The notes beneath the pieces are model-generated. The model was not told the DNA's origin, made no database searches, and worked only from the letters and a program-made list of their open reading frames with translations. The translations under genes were made by a program, and so were the position numbers. A DNA stretch of 7,709 nt from Clostridia bacterium (GTDB lineage: Bacteria > Bacillota > Clostridia > Christensenellales > CAG-1252). How positions within the stretch are numbered: the first letter of the stretch is position 1; every line of letters begins with the position of its first letter. The stretch lies in assembly GCA_017615495.1 (NCBI GenBank), contig JAGAAA010000087.1:1-7709 (forward strand), in the 5' to 3' direction. Below are positions 4,546 through 7,709 of the stretch, piece after piece.

Positions 4546-5949
4546 ATGAGCTTTTTGTCGACCAAAAAAGGAATGGATATGACGACGGGCAGGTTGTTCC
4601 CCAATCTGCTTGCTTTTGCCATCCCCCTCGTGCTTTCCGGCGTTTTGCAACTGTTGTTCAACGCCGTTGACCTCGTGGTGATCGGCAACTTTTCGCAAAC
4701 TCGCGTGATCTCACTTGCGGCGGTCAGCTCCAACAATTCGTTGATCAATCTTTTCGTCAACGTGGCGATAGGCGTTTCGCTTGGCGTCAACGTCGTGATG
4801 GCGCAAGCGATCGGTGAGGGTAACAGCGAAAAAGCGGAGCGTACCGTGCATACCTCGATGCTGCTTGCTTTGGCGATCGGTTTGGTCGTAATGGCGGTGG
4901 GCACCATCGGCGCGAGGCAGTTTCTCGTTTGGATGCAAGCAAACCCCGAAGTCATCGACAAGGCGCATACCTATCTGTTTATCTACTTCTTCGGCGCGCC
5001 CGCCAACGTCATCTACAACTTCGGCGCGGCGCTCCTGCGCGCAAAAGGGGATACCCGCCGCCCGCTTTTGTATCTGACCATTGCCGGCGTGGTCAACGTC
5101 GTTTTGAACATCATTCTCGTCGTGGCGGCAAATATGGACGTTGCGGGCGTTGCCGTCGCAACCATCGTTTCGCAGTATATTTCGGCGGCGCTTGTCCTCC
5201 TTGCGCTTCTTCGTGAAAAGGGCGAACTCAAGCTTGACCTTAAAAAGCTGCGCTTCCACAAAGAGGAGCTTAAGCACATCGTCCGCATCGGTCTTCCGTC
5301 GGGCATTCTTTCCTCCTTCTTTTCCATCGCAAACATCATCATTCAAAGCGCTATCAACACTTTCAGCGCGGCGGTCATTGCGGGCAACGCTACCGGCATT
5401 TCCATCGAAGCTTTCGTTTACACCTCAATGAATGCGGTGGCGGGCACGGCAAGCACCTTTTCGGGGCAGAATTACGGCGCCGGCAAATATAAGAGGATCC
5501 GTCACGTGATGTGGGAATGCTGTTTGATCGAGGCGATCGTGGGCATCTTGCTCGGTGGATTGTTTATGCTCCTCAGACATCAACTTGCGGGGATATACAC
5601 TTCCGAAGAGGAGGTCATCCGCGTAGCGGGGGAAAGGATGATGGTCATCCTGCCCTTCTACTTCGTTTGCGGGGTGGTGGAAGTTTTGGTCGGATGCATG
5701 CGCGGCATGAATTATTCCGTGATGCCCACCGCGGCAAGCTTCCTTTCGGTGTGCGTTTACCGCATCGTTTGGGTGTTTGTGTACTTCCGCGCTTTTCGCG
5801 AGCCGCGCTCGCTGTGGCTTTCGTACCCCATCAGTTGGATCATCAATTTTGCAATAGACCTCGTAATGATCCTTTTGGTGTTCCGTCGCGTTTTTAAAAA
5901 GCGCGCCGAAACGGGGGAGAGCGGCGAAAGTTTGATTACGGACGAATAA
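4546..5949 (+). CDS. MATE-family multidrug/cation antiporter
   Basis: This 467-residue protein has about twelve membrane helices in two homologous halves, as in the MATE (NorM/DinF-like) family, and would sit in the cytoplasmic membrane exchanging Na+ or H+ for organic compounds. Recognisable family segments are DMTTGRLFP at the start (11-19), FAIPLVLSGVLQLLFNAVDLVVIG in the first helix region (24-47), LRAKGDTRRP (164-173), IGLPSGI opening the second half (248-254), GQNYGAGKYKR (307-317) and GCMRGMNYSVMPT (383-395). Many clostridial members share the DMT-G motif about ten residues in, which supports the ATG at 4546. That start has no ribosome binding site and lies just nine bases after the -10. 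An ATG at 4579 has AAGGA six bases upstream and would give a 456-residue protein, so the start is uncertain. The substrate cannot be deduced. No clear terminator follows the gene. Confidence 0.9.
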   Translation: MSFLSTKKGMDMTTGRLFPNLLAFAIPLVLSGVLQLLFNAVDLVVIGNFSQTRVISLAAVSSNNSLINLFVNVAIGVSLGVNVVMAQAIGEGNSEKAERTVHTSMLLALAIGLVVMAVGTIGARQFLVWMQANPEVIDKAHTYLFIYFFGAPANVIYNFGAALLRAKGDTRRPLLYLTIAGVVNVVLNIILVVAANMDVAGVAVATIVSQYISAALVLLALLREKGELKLDLKKLRFHKEELKHIVRIGLPSGILSSFFSIANIIIQSAINTFSAAVIAGNATGISIEAFVYTSMNAVAGTASTFSGQNYGAGKYKRIRHVMWECCLIEAIVGILLGGLFMLLRHQLAGIYTSEEEVIRVAGERMMVILPFYFVCGVVEVLVGCMRGMNYSVMPTAASFLSVCVYRIVWVFVYFRAFREPRSLWLSYPISWIINFAIDLVMILLVFRRVFKKRAETGESGESLITDE

Positions 5950-5952
5950 CGT

Positions 5953-5981
5953 TTTACAAAAGCGTTAACGCGCGGTATAAT
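5953..5981 (+). promoter_or_regulatory. Promoter of the cobW-like gene with spacer palindrome
   Basis: TTTACA (-35, 5953-5958) and a perfect TATAAT (-10, 5976-5981) are 17 bases apart. The perfect 10-bp palindrome GCGTTAACGC (5962-5971) sits in the spacer. TAACG...CGTTA (5947-5951 and 5963-5967) adds a second overlapping dyad across the -35. Either could be an operator. Expected transcription start is near 5988, giving a leader of about 35 bases that contains AAGGAG (6012-6017), six bases before the ATG. I see no match to a Zur or Fur box that I could defend. Confidence 0.75.
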
Positions 5982-6023
5982 AATATAGAATTTTCCGTCA
6001 AAAATCGGTAAAAGGAGAGAATT

Positions 6024-7148
6024 ATGCAACAAAAAATAGTGCCTATCACCTTGCTCACCGGCTACCTCGGCGCAGGTAAAACAACTCTTTTGAACCACGT
6101 TTTGAACAACCAAAAAGGCTATCACGTCGCCGTCATCGTCAACGACATCGGCGAAGTTAACATCGACGCCAGCCTTCTTGCCGCGGGCGGCGTAGTGAAG
6201 GAAAAGGACGCCAGCCTCGTCCCCCTCCAAAACGGTTGCATCTGCTGCACCCTCAAAGAAGACTTGATCAAGCAGATCGGTGAACTTGTTATGAGCGGCA
6301 AGTTTGATTACATCATGATCGAAGCCAGCGGCATTTGCGAGCCCGTGCCCATCGTGCAAACCATCGAGTACCTGCACGAAAACACCAAGCGTTGCGATAT
6401 GACCGTCGTACTCGACAACGTTGTTTCCGTCGTGGACGCCTTGCGTCTTTCGGAAGAATTCGGCGACGGCAAGGACTTGATGAAAAAGGACATCGAGGAG
6501 GACGACATCGAAAACCTCATCATCCAACAGATCGAGTTCTGCAACAAGATCATCGTCAACAAGACCGACCTCGTAAGCAAGGAGCAACTTAAGGAAGTTG
6601 AAGCGGTCATCCGCGCCCTCCAACCCGAAGCGGAGATCATCGAAGCGGTGAAGGGCGAAGTTGCTTTGGATAAGATCCTCGGCACCGGCGCGTTTGATTT
6701 TGAAACGGCGTCCCGTTCCGCGGCTTGGATCAAGGGCTTGGAAGAACTTGAGGAAGAAGAGGAGCCGGAAGGCGAAGTTTTGGAGTACAACATTTCCACC
6801 TTCGTTTATAAGCGCAGGGCGCAATTCGATACCAAAAAGTTTATCGATTGGGCAAACAACAACTTCCCCAAAACCGTCATTCGCGCCAAGGGTGTGGCGT
6901 GGATCTCCCGCGACAGCGCCAATATGTATATGTTTGAGCAGGCGGGCAGCCAAAAGAGCTTGGTCAACGCCGGCCCGTGGGTGGCTTCCCTCTCCAGACA
7001 GGAGCAACAGGAAATTTTGTTGATGGCGCCCGAAGTTGCCGCCGAGTGGGACCCCAAGTTCGGCGATAAGATGATCAAGCTCGTCTTCATCGGCAAGGGC
7101 ATGGACCGCGCCAAGATCGAAGCGGAACTTGATTCTATGCTGAAATAA
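6024..7148 (+). CDS. CobW/COG0523-family GTPase (P47K-like, putative metal chaperone)
   Basis: This 374-residue P-loop GTPase belongs to the G3E COG0523 family, whose members deliver or insert metals such as zinc, cobalt or iron (for example YjiA, ZagA, Nha3, CobW). Visible motifs are Walker A GYLGAGKTT (13-21), IVNDIGEVNID (38-48), the metal-binding CICC (Cys72, Cys74, Cys75), the IEASG segment following the second strand (99-103), and the guanine-specifying NKTD (178-181). A CobW C-terminal domain begins at about residue 252 (EYNISTFVYKRR). Between the domains lies an acidic run, residues 239-250 with nine Glu and no His, where zinc-linked members often have His-rich stretches. The start is supported by AAGGAG six bases upstream. 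The gene is monocistronic by its own promoter and terminator, with no metal-enzyme neighbour to identify the client. The family is certain; metal and client are not. Confidence 0.92.
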   Translation: MQQKIVPITLLTGYLGAGKTTLLNHVLNNQKGYHVAVIVNDIGEVNIDASLLAAGGVVKEKDASLVPLQNGCICCTLKEDLIKQIGELVMSGKFDYIMIEASGICEPVPIVQTIEYLHENTKRCDMTVVLDNVVSVVDALRLSEEFGDGKDLMKKDIEEDDIENLIIQQIEFCNKIIVNKTDLVSKEQLKEVEAVIRALQPEAEIIEAVKGEVALDKILGTGAFDFETASRSAAWIKGLEELEEEEEPEGEVLEYNISTFVYKRRAQFDTKKFIDWANNNFPKTVIRAKGVAWISRDSANMYMFEQAGSQKSLVNAGPWVASLSRQEQQEILLMAPEVAAEWDPKFGDKMIKLVFIGKGMDRAKIEAELDSMLK

Positions 7149-7166
7149 CGAATTCAACTCAAAAAC

Positions 7167-7200
7167 AAAAAGCAGACCGTACGAGCGGTCTGCTTTTTTT
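7167..7200. terminator. Bidirectional intrinsic terminator between cobW-like gene and dtd
   Basis: AGCAGACCG (7171-7179) pairs with CGGTCTGCT (7186-7194) around TACGAG, and the A-run at 7167-7170 extends the pairing into the T-run. The plus strand ends in TTTTTTT (7194-7200). The minus strand shows TTTT, G, TTTTT after the stem (complement of 7161-7170). It can therefore stop both convergent units. Confidence 0.9.
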
Positions 7201-7225
7201 CTGTTACAAGGGGATCAGCTACCCG

Positions 7226-7666
7226 TTATTTGTCGCCGTAAATGATGGTAACAGGTCCATCATTGTGTTGATAGATTTGCATATCCGCGCCGAAGACGCC
7301 CTTTTTGACGGGTACGCCGAGGGAGGAGACTTTGTCGCAAAAATGCTCGTAAAGTTCGTTTGCACGCTCAGGTCTTTCCGCCCCCGAAAAGCCCGGACGG
7401 TTGCCGTGCGAAACGTCCGCGAGCAGGGTGAACTGCGATATGGCAAGGATCTCGCCGCCGATGTCGGTGACCGAGAGGTTCATCTTGCCGTTTTCATCCT
7501 CAAAAATGCGGAGTTTTACAACTTTTTCCGCAAAATAGTCCACGTCCTTTTCGGTGTCGCCCGCGGCCACGCCCACGTAGATGGCAAGCCCTTTTTTGAT
7601 TTCGGAGATCAATTGCCCGTCCACTTCCAGACGGGTCTCCTTTACGCGTTGTACGACAAGTTTCAT
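7226..7666 (-). CDS. dtd: D-aminoacyl-tRNA deacylase
   Basis: This 146-residue protein is a full-length DTD, a cytoplasmic homodimer that hydrolyses D-aminoacyl-tRNA (and mischarged glycyl-tRNA-Ala) to free tRNA and amino acid, protecting translation. Defining features are MKLVVQRV at the start, SQFTLLAD (77-84) with the active-site threonine, GNRPGFSGA (88-96), and the NDGPVT motif (135-140) whose Gly-cis-Pro (137-138) gives chiral selectivity. The ATG at 7666-7664 overlaps the TGA of the upstream reading frame (ATGA), and AAAGGA lies eight bases upstream, so dtd is translated as part of a longer minus-strand operon. The terminator at 7167-7200 follows the stop codon closely. Confidence 0.95.
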   Translation of the reverse strand: MKLVVQRVKETRLEVDGQLISEIKKGLAIYVGVAAGDTEKDVDYFAEKVVKLRIFEDENGKMNLSVTDIGGEILAISQFTLLADVSHGNRPGFSGAERPERANELYEHFCDKVSSLGVPVKKGVFGADMQIYQHNDGPVTIIYGDK

Positions 7667-7709
7667 TTTAGGTATCCTTTGATGACGGCGCTGGCGCCGA
7701 TCCTATCCG
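7663..7709 (-). CDS. C-terminal end of an upstream gene, possibly deoxyribose-phosphate aldolase (partial)
   Basis: On the minus strand one frame entering from the right edge reads DRIGASAVIKGYLK and stops at TGA (7665-7663), sharing ATGA with the start of dtd. The four-base overlap and the protein-like sequence make this frame the real one; the alternative open frame reads RIGSAPAPSSKDT and is less protein-like. The segment resembles the C-terminal GADRIGTSAG phosphate-binding region of DeoC. With only 14 residues visible, the coding call is fairly safe but the family call is tentative. Confidence 0.5.
   Translation of the reverse strand, partial: DRIGASAVIKGYLK

Noticed and set aside
5757..7157. 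A 466-codon open frame on the minus strand opposite the cobW-like gene and the end of the MATE gene
   Set aside because: It lies antisense to two strongly recognised proteins, crosses their boundary, contains no recognisable domain and has the low-complexity look of a reverse-frame shadow. It would also read through a terminator region at its start.
1..7709. tRNA genes, CRISPR repeats, insertion sequences or attachment sites
   Set aside because: No cloverleaf, regularly spaced repeats, transposase motifs or flanking direct repeats could be recognised on either strand by reading.

Overview
The window looks like ordinary chromosomal DNA from an anaerobic, low-to-mid GC Firmicute of clostridial type. 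The reasons are a clostridial-style rubrerythrin C-terminus, an AzlC/AzlD pair, a D-aminoacyl-tRNA deacylase coupled to an upstream gene, AGGAGG-type ribosome binding sites, sigma-A-like promoters and compact intergenic regions with strong intrinsic terminators. G+C is roughly half and codon use looks even throughout. I see no mobile element, CRISPR array, tRNA, rRNA or riboswitch, and no gene-free stretch longer than about 115 bases.

Layout on the plus strand: the 3' end of a rubrerythrin gene (1-113); a MATE-family efflux transporter (4546-5949); and a COG0523/CobW-type GTPase (6024-7148). Layout on the minus strand, read right to left: the last codons of a gene resembling deoC (7663-7709), overlapping dtd (7226-7666) by four bases; rlmI, a 23S rRNA m5C methyltransferase (3267-4430); sir2/cobB, a zinc-type NAD-dependent deacylase (2467-3192), followed nine bases later by a membrane-anchored endonuclease/exonuclease/phosphatase-fold protein (1372-2457); and azlC-azlD (206-1266), a branched-chain amino acid export pair overlapping by four bases.

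Transcription units are well delimited. Intrinsic terminators lie at 161-204 (between the convergent rubrerythrin and azlD), 1321-1351 (after the nuclease-fold gene), 3235-3261 (after rlmI) and 7167-7200 (between the convergent cobW-like gene and dtd). Promoters can be read directly before azlC, sir2, rlmI, the MATE gene and the cobW-like gene. The genes do not form one pathway. They are housekeeping functions (tRNA proofreading, rRNA methylation, protein deacylation) mixed with transport and metal handling.

The most interesting signals are regulatory. azlC and sir2 share one architecture: an extended -10 (TGnTATAGT) exactly six bases before the ATG and no Shine-Dalgarno sequence, which predicts leaderless mRNAs. 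The MATE promoter carries a perfect 9-2-9 palindrome over its -10 region, a strong candidate operator. The cobW-like promoter has a perfect 10-bp palindrome in its spacer. The co-transcription of a sirtuin with an extracytoplasmic nuclease/phosphatase-fold protein is also notable. I did not find convincing evidence of a new multi-gene system.
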